Positions 43,743 through 55,700 of a stretch of DNA of 64,000 bases are shown here, one piece after another. This stretch comes from Chloroflexota bacterium (GTDB lineage: Bacteria; Chloroflexota; Anaerolineae; UBA4142): contig JACRMI010000104.1 in the NCBI GenBank assembly GCA_016215025.1, positions 46,589 through 110,588 on the forward strand, given 5' to 3'. The notes beneath the pieces are model-generated. The model made no database searches. It was not told the origin of the DNA and worked only from the letters and a program-made list of their open reading frames with translations. A program made the position numbers and the translations under genes. Position 1 is the first letter of the stretch. Each line of letters begins with the position of its first letter.

Positions 43743-44525
43743 CATTTGCACCTGGATGGCGCTGCCGCTTTCGTAGAGACGCAGGCCGCGATGGAAAATA
43801 TAGAGCGCCAGCGACAGCATCAACAACGCCGCGCCGAGCAACTGCGCGAGTGTTTCCCAGGTGAATTGTCGAATAAATTCAGCCGGAACTGCGCCGATGA
43901 ACGCCGCCGGAATAAGCGTGAAAAGAATCAGACGCGCATTACCTTCAAACAGTGTGATCGGATAAAGCGAAAACGTCACCATCGCATTCGATGCTTGCTG
44001 GCTTAGGAGTGCCGCATTGCCCAGCCAAAACGCCGACGATTGCACAAGCGTCATGAACGCGATGAATGTCGTCGTGGCAAGCAGGACCGCCAAGACGTAA
44101 CGCGCAATCGTGTCCGGCGCAAATTGGCGCGCGACGATAAAGCTGAGAATGCCGTACGTGAAATCACCCAAACCACTCGTCACGCTGCGGCTGGCGAGGA
44201 CATGCACCAACACGGGACGCGGCAACGACAAGTAATAATCGAGACGACCGTTGGCGATGATGTTCGCCAAATCCATCGCGTTGCCGAAAAGATAAACGCC
44301 TGCGCCAAAGCTCGCCGCGACGACGCCGAAGAGAAAGAACATGTCGTCGATGCCCCAGCCGCGGATCTGTTTGAATCGATCAAAGAAGATAACCCAGAAA
44401 ATGAAATAGACCGCGTTGTTGAGCATCATTCCGACAACCTGGGAGAGGAATGCTGCGCGGAATTCCATCGCTGCAAGAAGATTCGCTTTCCAGAGAGCGA
44501 TAAGAAAAGTTAGTTCTCGTCGCAT
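43740..44525 (-). CDS. ABC-2 type permease, DUF990 family, subunit A
   Basis: This protein of about 261 residues (start at the ATG 44525; 44546 also open) has six membrane helices and begins MRRELTFLIALWKANLLAAMEFRAAFLSQ, then MMLNNAVYFIFWVIFF and LANIIANGRLDYYLSLPRPVLVHVLASR. These are typical of DUF990 ABC-2 permeases, which work in pairs with a separate ATPase to export small molecules. It follows two copies of the second permease. No ATPase gene is found in the window. Confidence 0.85.
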   Translation of the reverse strand: MRRELTFLIALWKANLLAAMEFRAAFLSQVVGMMLNNAVYFIFWVIFFDRFKQIRGWGIDDMFFLFGVVAASFGAGVYLFGNAMDLANIIANGRLDYYLSLPRPVLVHVLASRSVTSGLGDFTYGILSFIVARQFAPDTIARYVLAVLLATTTFIAFMTLVQSSAFWLGNAALLSQQASNAMVTFSLYPITLFEGNARLILFTLIPAAFIGAVPAEFIRQFTWETLAQLLGAALLMLSLALYIFHRGLRLYESGSAIQVQM

Positions 44526-44591
44526 GATTACTCCGAGTTCCGCCAATATCCTCCAAGTTTCTAAAAGGAATTCAGAGGAACTCTGGGGAAC

Positions 44592-45281
44592 TCATCCACC
44601 GTTGATTGTGAGTTGCCTCTCGCCGCGCCGATAGACGAGCGACAGTAACGTGCCGAGTACGATCAGCCAAATAATTTGTCCAATAACGAGTGCCGCAAAG
44701 CGCGTGAGATCGGGCGTGACGAATAAGCGCGCGGGACCGTACGTCGCGTATGCGAACGGCAACGCTTTCGCAATGTTGCCCAACCAATCGGGAAAGAAAT
44801 CGAGCGGAATAAGCACACCGCCAAGAATCAAAACGAACTTGGCGTAAATCCAGTCGAAGGCAGCCACATCTTCAGTGACGAATGCTGTCAACCCAATCAT
44901 CGCCGTCATGCAAAAGTCGATGAGCCACCCTAGCGCAATGGCAATCAGGACCAAAGGAATGCCCAGCAGATCAGGCGGCGGACCCACCATGAGCCAAACT
45001 ATTGCGCTGCCGACGATGGCATTGAAGACCAGACGCATCGCACCATCGCCGAACGCAACGCTGAATTGGTACAGCAAGAAATCGTAGGGCTTGTTGAGCA
45101 AGTAGGCAATCGAGCCATCTTTGACCGATTCAGAAATGGTAGCGGAGAGACGCGGCTTACTCATCACGATCGTTTCTGCCAACATAAAATACCACATCGT
45201 TTCGTTGAGTGATAAACCTGCAATCGTCGATTGTCCCATCGCGCGATAGGTGGCGTTCCACAATTGCATAAACACGCACAA
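44592..45281 (-). pseudogene. ABC-2 permease subunit B, 5'-truncated duplicate
   Basis: From QLWNATYRAMGQS to the last residue (ERQLTINGG) it is closely similar to the protein of 45445-46251, but the first 40 or so residues, including the first membrane helix, are missing. The frame opens only with TTG at 45281 or an internal ATG at 45269. The 163 bp upstream do not match the other copy. Many differences between the copies are at third codon positions, so the truncation is later than the duplication. It might still be made as a short protein. Confidence 0.75.
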
Positions 45282-45444
45282 GTTACAATTGGTGCATTAC
45301 ACCTCTCGTGGACGTAGACCTAATCCATGCAGCTATCACTCGACCACAATACCCCGTCTCGCTTGATTTACAGTCACCAAAGGCTAAACAGCAACCCTAT
45401 GCACCACACGACCATTGACTAACTTGCTGGATTTTCTTGTGGCT

Positions 45445-46251
45445 TCATCCCCCGTTGATCGTCAACCGCCGCTCACCTCGGCGATAGACAAATGTCAACA
45501 GTGAGCCGAGCACAACGAGCCAAACGATTTGTCCGATGATGAGCGTCGCAAAGCGCGTGAGATCGGGTGTGACAAATAATCGTGCAGGTCCATAAGTGGC
45601 GTACGCAAACGGAAGTGCTTTGGCAATGTTGCCCAACCAATCAGGAAAGAAATCGAGCGGGATGAGTACGCCACCCAGAATCAACACAAACTTGCTGTAA
45701 ATCCAATCAAAGGCAGCCACATCTTCGGTCACAAACGCCGTCAGCCCGATCATCGCCGTCATGCTAAAGTCAATAAGCCAACCGAGCGCAATTGCTACCA
45801 GCACCAAGGGCATTCCACGCAAATCCGGTGGTGGACCAGCCATGATCCAAACCATCGTACCGCCTGCCATGAGGTTAAAGATCATGCGCATCATACCATC
45901 GCCAAAGGCAACGCTAAACTGATACAATAAGAAATCGTAAGGCTTGTTCAGCAAATAAGCAATCGATCCATCCTTGACCGCTTCAGAAATGGCAGCGGAG
46001 AGACGCGGCTTGCTCATAACAATGGTTTCCGCCAACATGAAATACCACATCGTCTCATTGAGCGACAAGCCTGCAATGGAGGATTGTCCCATCGCGCGAT
46101 AGGTCGCGCTCCACAACTGGGCGAAAATCACCATGAAGATAATAATCATGATACTGCGCATTGCCAGATCGAGCGGATAGGCTGCGCTGTTGATGATTTG
46201 GGTGCGCGCAATCGCCAGATATTTAGTTATGGACTTTAGCTTCGTAACCAT
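45445..46251 (-). CDS. ABC-2 type permease, DUF990 family, subunit B
   Basis: This 268-residue protein has six membrane helices: LAMRSIMIIIFMVIFAQLW (about residues 29-48), then GLSLNETMWYFMLAETIVMSKPRLSAAISEAVKDGSIAYLLNKPYDFLLYQF, a long cytoplasmic coupling region typical of this family, and four more helices. The motif VLILGGVLIPLDFFPDWL in the second half is typical of DUF990. It should pair with the product of 43740-44525. Substrate unknown. Confidence 0.87.
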   Translation of the reverse strand: MVTKLKSITKYLAIARTQIINSAAYPLDLAMRSIMIIIFMVIFAQLWSATYRAMGQSSIAGLSLNETMWYFMLAETIVMSKPRLSAAISEAVKDGSIAYLLNKPYDFLLYQFSVAFGDGMMRMIFNLMAGGTMVWIMAGPPPDLRGMPLVLVAIALGWLIDFSMTAMIGLTAFVTEDVAAFDWIYSKFVLILGGVLIPLDFFPDWLGNIAKALPFAYATYGPARLFVTPDLTRFATLIIGQIVWLVVLGSLLTFVYRRGERRLTINGG

Positions 46252-46752
46252 TTCAGATTTGCGCCATTCTACTCCGAGAGTAACTCTTGGTCAAACTCCA
46301 TATTGGAAAGAAGCAATACAGTTTTTCAGGATTGAGTAACGGCTTGCCAGACCGCTGCCCGATAATGCTAACGATGCTGGCTCCTCAAGAAGAGTGTGAA
46401 CTTTGTTCCGCAGGTTGTGTTCTGCTGAATAACGCAGTATAATTCAGTCGTACGTCTATTCTAGTCCCAGGCAATTTCATCTCGGATTCAACGATACGTA
46501 CTCAAGCAAGAGTACCGTGTTCTGCCTGCGTGACGAAGCGTAGGCAATCTATAATCACTGCACCTGTTGTCGGGCGCGAGTGTCCTTGGTTTTCCAGGCA
46601 TCGCGCGTTGGCAACAGGCGTTTTATTTTTGGCGGACTACAACAACGAATTGAGGAAATAGCGAATCAAAACCACAACAACGAATTTAGAAAAAATCGAA
46701 TGGAGATAAATTCGTTTATTCCTAAATTCGCTGTTGTCACCCCGGAGGCATC
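46252..46752 (+). promoter_or_regulatory. Spacer with candidate promoter and leader hairpin for the giant gene
   Basis: TTGTGT (46415-46420), a 17-bp spacer and TATAAT (46438-46443) form a good promoter; a second TATAAT lies at 46550-46555. A hairpin pairs 46675-46689 with 46722-46736 (14 of 15), just before the GGAGG site at 46744, and could affect translation. No gene is seen. Confidence 0.45.
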
Positions 46753-49700
46753 ATGTTCCGCAAACTACTCTACTCGATCACGATCCTTGCTCTGCTCAAC
46801 TCCTCCATCGCGCCTGTCACCGTATCCGCAACTGCACGACCGCCGTCCGCAGACAGCCGACTACTCGACGACGAGACTGTGCGACTATCCGACTACCTGA
46901 CTCCTCCCGATTCAACTATGGAACTCACGAACTCTCGTACGATTGCATCCAGCGAGTACGACATTCCCGCCGTACTCGAACAACCCACCGGTCCCTACCG
47001 TACTACAGTGCGCATCCGCGGCACCGCCGACCTCGCGCGCTTGAAGAAAATTGGCGTAACGATTCTTGCTGCGACAAAGAGTGAAGCAACCGTGATTGCC
47101 GACCGCACGCAATTGGAGCAGCTTGCCAAATTGCAATTTACCCCACGCAACACGGAACTCACAGAGCGATTGCAAACGGCTGGCGGCGGTCGGCTGTCTG
47201 CGGTCGCTACCTCTGCGCAAATCCTCGCCGCAGTTGCAGCGGATTCCGACAACGATGGTCTCGACGACACGGAAGAGGGTTGGTGGTGCACAAATCCCAA
47301 CCTTGCCGACAGCGATAACGACCGCGTGAACGACGGCGACGAAGTGGATGCGCTGCGCGAATGGATTCAGCACACCCGCTCAACGCGTCCTGCATCTGGC
47401 AAGCCTTTTGCCGGTTGGCCCCCCGATCATACCGGCTGCTACGATTCCGATCTTGATTCAGTTCCTGATGCGGTTGAAGTTTACGCTTTTGGTTTGAACC
47501 CAAACCGCGAATCCACTGATGGCGACAAATTTGATGATGGGCAAGAACTTTTTGGAATCACTTATTGTCCGGGCAGTGGGACAGCATGTGGTTACGGCTT
47601 GCTTCCTCGCTCTGCCGATTTGAGTTGGGGATACATTACTAACAACATGCCAAGTTGGGTTAGCGCGCCAGGCAGTGCCCCGCTCGTTGCTGCGTATCCA
47701 GTGATTCAAGTTGATCCATTGGTGAACACTGCTTTCGTAACAATGAAACAAATTACTAGCACAGAGCGTATTGTGACCCAGGGAGAATCAAAAGCCGTTG
47801 GCACTGCCAAGACAACTGGCAAAAGCACGACGACTGGAACTATCGATACCAACTCTGTACGTAACTGGCAAGAGACATCCAATACCAATATACGAGCTGG
47901 ATCAAGCCCAAGCGTAGGGCAAACCCAAGCAGACGGGAATTCCCAAGTATCCATATATGATAATGTTCATGTGATTAAATCTTCGGCTGGATTATTGGGA
48001 CAACTCCGTTGGAAACAAACACAAACTATTGCATCACCCAGTGGAACCATTCTCCAACCACCAATCTGTCTAAATCCAAATCTCTGCAAGTTCTATTTGC
48101 CATGGCAAGCTGGAAATTCTTATATATTATGGCAAGGGCCAAAGATGCCGGGTACTACCCACGCTACACTTTGGGCTTGGGATTTCGGACTTCCAATTGG
48201 AACACCAGTTCTTGCTACTCGATCAGGCCGCGTCTTGAGTGTTAATAACGATCCAACTCCTCCGACATCCGGCTATGGACGGTTTGTTATAGTTGATCAC
48301 ATGGGTACATCCTATGGCGATGGGAAAGGTACTGCGTCTCTGTATGCCCATTTATCTACACCCATTGTCAAAGAAGGTGATTGGATTGATCGTGGGCAGG
48401 TAATTGGCTATAGTGGTTGGACTGGCTTAGTTATACCGCCAGGTCCTAATGGGGCACACCTTCATTTCCACGTAATGCCGAATCAAAAGGCAGATTGCGC
48501 AACATTTAAAAATGGTCCGCCAGATGAAACTGCATGTAATACGACTTTTTCGATAGAGTTCAGCGACGCTAAATTTCCCAATGGTGAAAACCCACATACT
48601 GGGGTAAGTGTCAAGCCAACATCGCAAAATATCTTTTTACTTCCCAGTATTATGTCTCCACCTGCAACAAGTCCAGAGTGTTTGAATCGCCTGTTTTGTT
48701 CTCTCTGGGTCACATCAAAAAGTTTCACGTTGGGGCAGTCTTTGCTGTCAATCCTTGGACAGAGTTTTACAACAGCTACGACAAATGCTTCATTTACCCC
48801 TCCGGGTTGTGGCACTGCAACAATTGCAGCAAAAACTGTGATGCAAGTCGATAGCTGTGTCAATCAAGTTGGACCAACATCGAATATCACAGACTTATTT
48901 AGCGACGCTCGTACGGGTGTAGAAACTGGTGGATCAGTTACAGGAAGTGGTCTCGCAGTTAACAATAATGGGGACAAAACACTTAGTTACTTGCCAATAC
49001 ATTTTGAAACGACTACGACAGGACAAGGGACTGAAACTAGCCACTCGGACTTGCGCAGCCAGAGCGAGTATGAAGAACTCACTACAAACGAAGTGAACAC
49101 TGTCTTGAGTAGTGAGGGTTGGAGCACGGCGACGACAGTGGATTCGACGCATGCCGCCGATTTGACATTCGGTTTTATCGTCAAGAATATCGGCAGTGAT
49201 GCCGCTGTCGCCGTGAACGATCTGCGTTTTACGATCAGTTTCGGTCCCGATGTGCCGGAAATTACTTGGCCCTCGATTCAGAATCCGGGGATTTCGTTCA
49301 CCAATCTCTTTCCAGGCCGAAACAAACCGGATAGCGGGAATTTCACGGCGGGACCAATTGCCTTGTCGCTCGATCAAGTACGCGCGATTGATGGAGGCGC
49401 ACCAATTCGTATCATTGTTGCAGATTACACCTATGGCTCTGACCAGCAATTCTACGAAGATGCGTTGGGCAATTCGGTGTTGTTTCACATTGACGACGGC
49501 AATGAAGACGACGATCAAAAAGTGGATACCTATATGGTTCCAACGTGGGGCACCGAGTATTTCCAAGATGTGCTGAAACGCGCGTTTGAGGTTGGCGAAT
49601 ACCCCGGCCCCGAATCGGACCGCATCGGGAATTTGATTTCGCTTCGCACACCGGAATTTGACACGAATCACAATGTCAGTACTTGGCAAACCCATGCCGT

Positions 49701-52700
49701 TGGCGCACACGGCTGGTGGGATGTTGCGCTTTCGAGTTTTGACGCAAGTGTAACTTCGTTCAAACTTCAGCCCGCACAAATTCGCTCGCACATTTTTATG
49801 ACGTACTATCTCGATAGTGATGGCGACAATTATCCGGATCGCATCGAAGATGAATTAGGAATGGATAAGAACGATGCGACAATGCACCCACGCCCGGTAA
49901 TGATCGCCGCGAAACGCACGGATGTTAACGGGTCAGCGGCGACAATTCAATTAAGTCTGCAGAACAATGGCAACTTTGACGCGAGCAGTGTCGAAGCGTG
50001 GCTCATTGCGCGCGATGACAGCATCACAGTTACGGATGGTTTCATTGGCGGGGGTGGACGTGTTCGTGCTGGACAGCGCGTCGTACTTGGAGCGCGTATC
50101 GGCAATGCAGTGCTTACGAATTGGGCACGCAGTACAGCCAAGCCCATTATGTCAGGGCAATTTACCGGCGCGGCTGCAAATATGTATACCATCACAGCGA
50201 ACAATAGCGGAACCGTTGGAGTGACGAGCGGTCTGCAAATTGGCTGGTCGAATGGAACGAACAGTGGTACGCTCAATATCGGCAGTGGCTATACGCCATT
50301 GACCCCTCTTTTAGTTTCTGAAGGTGTTCAGGTTGCTTTCACCAGCGGTGATATTCGCGCGGGCGATACTTTTACTAGCGCGACCGCATTGCCGGTCGAT
50401 ATGTTCAGGTTTACGATTAATCGTACGCCATATACTACACCAAACGTACTCATTTCGTACAACGACCCAAGTGGCAACCACAAATTCCTGACCGAGATTG
50501 AAGTCACCGAGATTCAATCTGACCTAACGACATATCAAGCGCAAATGAGTGATGGCTTGGGGCTAGACATTGTTACTCAAGCGAGCTTTGCTCCGGGAAG
50601 CAACGCGACCAGTTTTGTTTTCAACAATCCCGCTCAAGTTACACTCGCAGAAGGCAAACTCTTTGTCGAGTTTGCGACCGCAAGCGGCACGGTTGTCAAG
50701 GAAGTTGCATCTGCACAAACATTCCAGCCCGGGCCAAACATTGTCAATTTGACTTGGAACACCTCTGAATTTGCGCCAGCATTCAACGCGTCCGAATCTT
50801 ATCGCATCGTTGCGTTTGCAACGGATCGCCAAGGAACAATTATCGATTCAAGTGCGCGTTTGTTCTCAACATTCGCAGTGGACTCGACGCCTGTATTAAA
50901 CACCTTCCCTGCTACGTGGAACATTGGCACGGTGACGCAGGGCGCGCAACCACAACAAACGATTTCCATCGTCAACACCGGCATCATGCCGCTGAACGTC
51001 GTAGTCAACAGTTCCGATCCGAAACTCACGCTGTCTGGTGCGAACGGCATAATTTCCGTTCCACCCGCAGGCACATACCCAGTTAATGCAATGCTAGACA
51101 CAACGACGCTTTCTGGTTCAGTCGCTATGTCGCTGACTATTCGCTCGAACGATCCCGCGCATCAAACGGTGACAGTGCCAATCAACGGCACGGTGAACAC
51201 TTCTGCCGCCGCCGCGAGTGTGTTTGACATTGCGAACCGTCCGCTGGACAAGACGGTGCGCGTGTATGGTAACGTGTCGCAGTTCAGCACGGTTGATTTC
51301 ACGCACGGCATCCAACCCGACACGGCGACGATTGAGCCGTGCAAGATTTACGCAGCGGATGGAACGACGCTGAAGGGTGTAGGAAAGTATTGCGCAGATT
51401 TCAATGCTGGTACGGTATCCGCTCAAGTCTTTGGAACTGGCGCAGATGGCGCATTAAACGTCACCGGCAATCAGACGATCAACAACACTCGCACTGCGCT
51501 AAGTGCAACGTCCAACGCAGGACAACCGATATTGAATGTCTCAAGTACTTCAGGTTTTGCTATTGGACAAGAAGTGTTAATCCATCAAACACAAGGTACG
51601 AACGCAGGCAATTACGAGTTTGGAAAAATCGCGAGCATTGGTTCTGGAACGCTGACTCTACAAGCTAATCTCTCGAACACGTACACGCAAGGCGGCAATT
51701 CACACGCGCAAGTAGTTTGGGTACCGCAGTACACAGATGTCACTGTGCAAAGTGGCGGTACATTGACTGCGCCAGCGTGGGATGGGAGTACGGGAGGGAT
51801 CCTGATATTCAGAGCACTCAATACAACTACTGTGAGTGGCTTGATTAGTTTAACGGGTAAGGGATTTCGGGGAGGGATGGGACTACAAGTTGCCGGAAAC
51901 AGCGAGTCGTACAGCGGGGAAAGCCCTACCAGCACTTCAGCTCGTCAGTTTACGGCGAATGGTACCGGCGGTGGTGGTGGGCGAAACGGTGGTAGCAACG
52001 GTGGTGACGGACAAGGAGGTGGTGGGGGTTATGCCACTAGCGGACAAAATGGTACGCCATTGTATTCAAGTACTCCGCCAGACGGATTTGGTGGTGGTAC
52101 TACTGGGGATGCGGGATTAACAACCTTTGTGTTTGGTGGTGGCGGTGGAGCTGGAGGCGGCGGCAACTTGACTGTCGGGCAAAACGGTGGACAAGGTGGT
52201 GGAGCAATTATATTAATGAGTCAAAACATTGTGGTGAGTGGAGGCATTAGAGTTGACGGCGCAGCCGGAGGAAACGGGATAAATTTCGGCGGTTACTGGT
52301 CTATGGCTGGCGGTGGAGGCGCCGGAGGGGCAATTATCCTTAAAGGACAAACATTGAGTTTGGGAAGTAATTTGGTTACGGCAACTTCTGGATCTGGTGG
52401 TAGCGGGGGAGGCAATGGCGGTGGTGGTGCAGGTGGCGTTGGTCGCATCCGAATCGAATATCAAAATATCACAGCAGGATGGAGTACTAACCCATCTGCG
52501 AGTGCACAACAAGTCACATATTACTCCGCGGACAGCACAACAAATGTTTCGTTTGGCACTGGCCCGGATGGACCATTGACTGTCACATCAAACCAGACTA
52601 TTAACAACACACGCACTGCATTGAGTACGACATCCAACGCTGGGCAACCAACGCTTAGTGTCGCCAGTACTTCAGGATTTGCTGTTGGGCAAGAAGTATT

Positions 52701-55700
52701 GATTCATCAAACGCAAGGGACAGGTGCGGGTAATTATGAATTTGGAAAAATCGCGGGCATCGGATCAGGGATTCTGACTCTCCAAAGCAATCTCCAGAAT
52801 ACATATACTCAAGGCGGCAATTCACATGCCCAAGTAATTCGCGTTCCTAACTATACTAACGTGACAGTACAAAACGGTGGGACATTGTCAGCTCCGGCTT
52901 GGGATGGGAGCACCGGCGGAATCCTTGTGTTTAGAGCAAATGGTACTTTCAACGCTATCGGGAATATTTCTTCAAATGGGGCTGATGGCGGAACGTGTAC
53001 AGGCGCAGGTTGTCAGATTGACGGATCAATCGGTGGTGGATTCAGAGGTGGTCGTGGAATCAATACTGGTAGTAATCCCGCCTATCAAGGAGAAAGCACT
53101 GCTGGGATTGGGACAAACTCGAAAAATCCTAATGTCAATGGAGGTGGCGGCGCAGGTAGTCCAGTCTCGAATGGTTCACCCGGTGGTGGGGGTGGTCATG
53201 CCAATGCGGGGCAAAATGGACAGCAATCAGATCCAGGTATTGGTGGCAACTCAAGCGGGATGCCTAATCTCAGCACAGTGATTTTTGGCGGCGCAGGTGG
53301 TGGTGGAACAGAAGACAGCGGACCAACAAAAATTGTCGGTGCTGGAGGGAACGGCGGAGGCATTGTTTTGATTTTCGCTAATACAATTTCTGTTTCCGGT
53401 GCCATAACTTCAAACGGTGGAAAAGGAGGCGATTCTAATCAAGACGGTGGTGGTGGTGGTGGCGCAGGTGGTTCAATCTTCCTGCGAGGTCAGAATGTTA
53501 CGTTAGGCAATAGCTTGGTGACTTCATCCGGTGGAGCCGGCGGGATCGGAGCAGGACGTCAGGCAGGTGGAAATGGTTCTGTAGGAAGAATTCGAGTGGA
53601 GTACTGTGACACTCTTTCAGGCACGACCAATCCAATTGCCAGTACACAAAAGTTGACTTGCTTTATTGCCGATAAACCTGACGCAGCCACAATTCACTTC
53701 ACTGTACCTGATGCAGTCACTTCACCTGGTCAAAACTATGTGATGCATTTTACGCGTCGCCTTCCGTTCACTGGCGCAGGCAACCAAACAACGTACACGC
53801 GCGTTGTCTCGCAAACGTACTCCTCCGCTACAATGGACGCGCTCATCACGAACGTCGGCGCGGGCGGCGCAACGAATCTGCAAATCCAAGTGGGTAACAC
53901 CACCGTGTACTCGCAAACGCAAACGATCACGCAGCCGACGACGATCAACCTGCCCAACTTTGCCAGCGCAGTTAATCAGTATATCGTCTCACAGCCATCA
54001 GCAAGCACGGTTGATGTTCCCATGCGCGTGACAATTAATCGCCAAGCGGATGTGCTGCTCACCAACCTGGGTGTCACACCGGGCGCAGGCGTCGATCTCG
54101 TCGTGAATCCTAGCGACATCGTAGTGGGATGTCCCGGCGGTGCGGCGTGTCTCGCATCGGAGGGCAACACCATTCCCATCTCAGTCACCGTTCACAACAA
54201 CGGCGCGCAGAATGCCGCTAGCGCGGTCGTCGGCTATTACGTCGGCGATCCCCAGAACGGCGGGCGTTTGCTCGGCAACTCGTACGTGGCGACGATTCCG
54301 GCGGGCGGCGCGACCACGGCAAATTTCAATTGGAACACGGAAGGGTTCACGCACACGCAGACACTCTTCGCTTTTGTCGATCCGCCGAACGCGATTGCCG
54401 AAACGCTAGAGAACAACAATATTGTCTCCAAGACTCTCTACGTCAAAACCAAGCCCGATCTGCGCGTCGCGTCCATCGCATTATCGTCGACGGATCGCGT
54501 GGTAGGAGAGCCAATCACCGCGACACTCGTCATCTCGAACACTGGCGAAACGACCTCATCAACGAGTACAGCTCGCTTGGAAGAATTGGGAGAACGCGGC
54601 GATTCATCAACCCAGGATATATCGACCGGTACGATTGCGCCGACGAGTACGATTACCATTGCGAGACAACTCTTGGTGAGTCAGTTCGGAACTCGCGTGA
54701 TTACGGTGACGGCGGATGCGACGAACGCGATCACCGAATCGATTGAATCGAACAACGTGATGACGCGGACGGTGTCCGTGGGCATCAATGCCAAGAATAT
54801 CGATGCAGGGTCGGCTGGCGATCTGGCGTACAACTCGACCAGCGGCTATGGTTATCTCAACGGCGAGACGTACGATTTCGGCACGCCGAGCGGCACGGTC
54901 ACCAAGACTGTTCGGTACAATGGCTCCGGCACGGTTCAATATCGCTTCGATGGTTTGCAGCCCAGTCGATTCTATCACCTCGATGCGACGTTCTATCAAG
55001 AAGGCGAATCGTTCAACCAACTCGTCCTCTTTGACAGTGTGGACAGTGGACGAATCGTGTCTTTGACGAACGGACAATCGAGTACGACTTCGATCCTCTT
55101 GCCTGCGGCAACCTATAGCGATGGCTCCGTGGTCGTGAGTTTTCAACGTCAGAGTGGCGGCGCTGCCGTACAAACTCGTTTTCGCAAACCTGGGTCGAGT
55201 GTGGGTCCAGCGTTCGTCAGTCAGGTCACCCTTACACCCGTCGAATACATTTATCTCGATGCGGGCGGCGCAAGCGATGTTGCGTACGATGCCACGCGCG
55301 GCTATGGCTATCTTTCGACCAACACCCCATACGCGAGCAGTCTCGGTGGAACCGAGGCGCTGAATACTTTTCGGACGGTGTTTGGCAACACGCTGAATTA
55401 TCAATTCAGCCGACTTACTCCATCTAAAAACTATCTGCTCAACTTGACCCTCTACGATGGAGCATCCAGCACACGCGTCGAAGGCGTGAGCATCAACGGC
55501 AGTCCGATTAGTTCGTGTTGGAATCTGGCGGTCAATTCGATTCAGCGATTGCAATGCCCGATCGATCCGGCGCAGTATGCGACTGGCACGATCACCGTCG
55601 GCATTGTTTGCTCGAGCTGCACGGCACCACGCCTCAACGAAATCGCGCTGGAACAAAAGACCCGCGACATCATTGGCTCAACCGTGGGTCCAACACCAAC

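Noticed and set aside
52877..53281. Open frame of 134 codons inside the giant gene
   Set aside because: Shadow in another frame of the glycine-rich region.
51900..53600. Dense GGTGG/GGCGG-rich repeats that might be taken for a CRISPR or a satellite array
   Set aside because: They are codons of glycine-rich stretches in one long open frame, with no constant repeat and spacer lengths.
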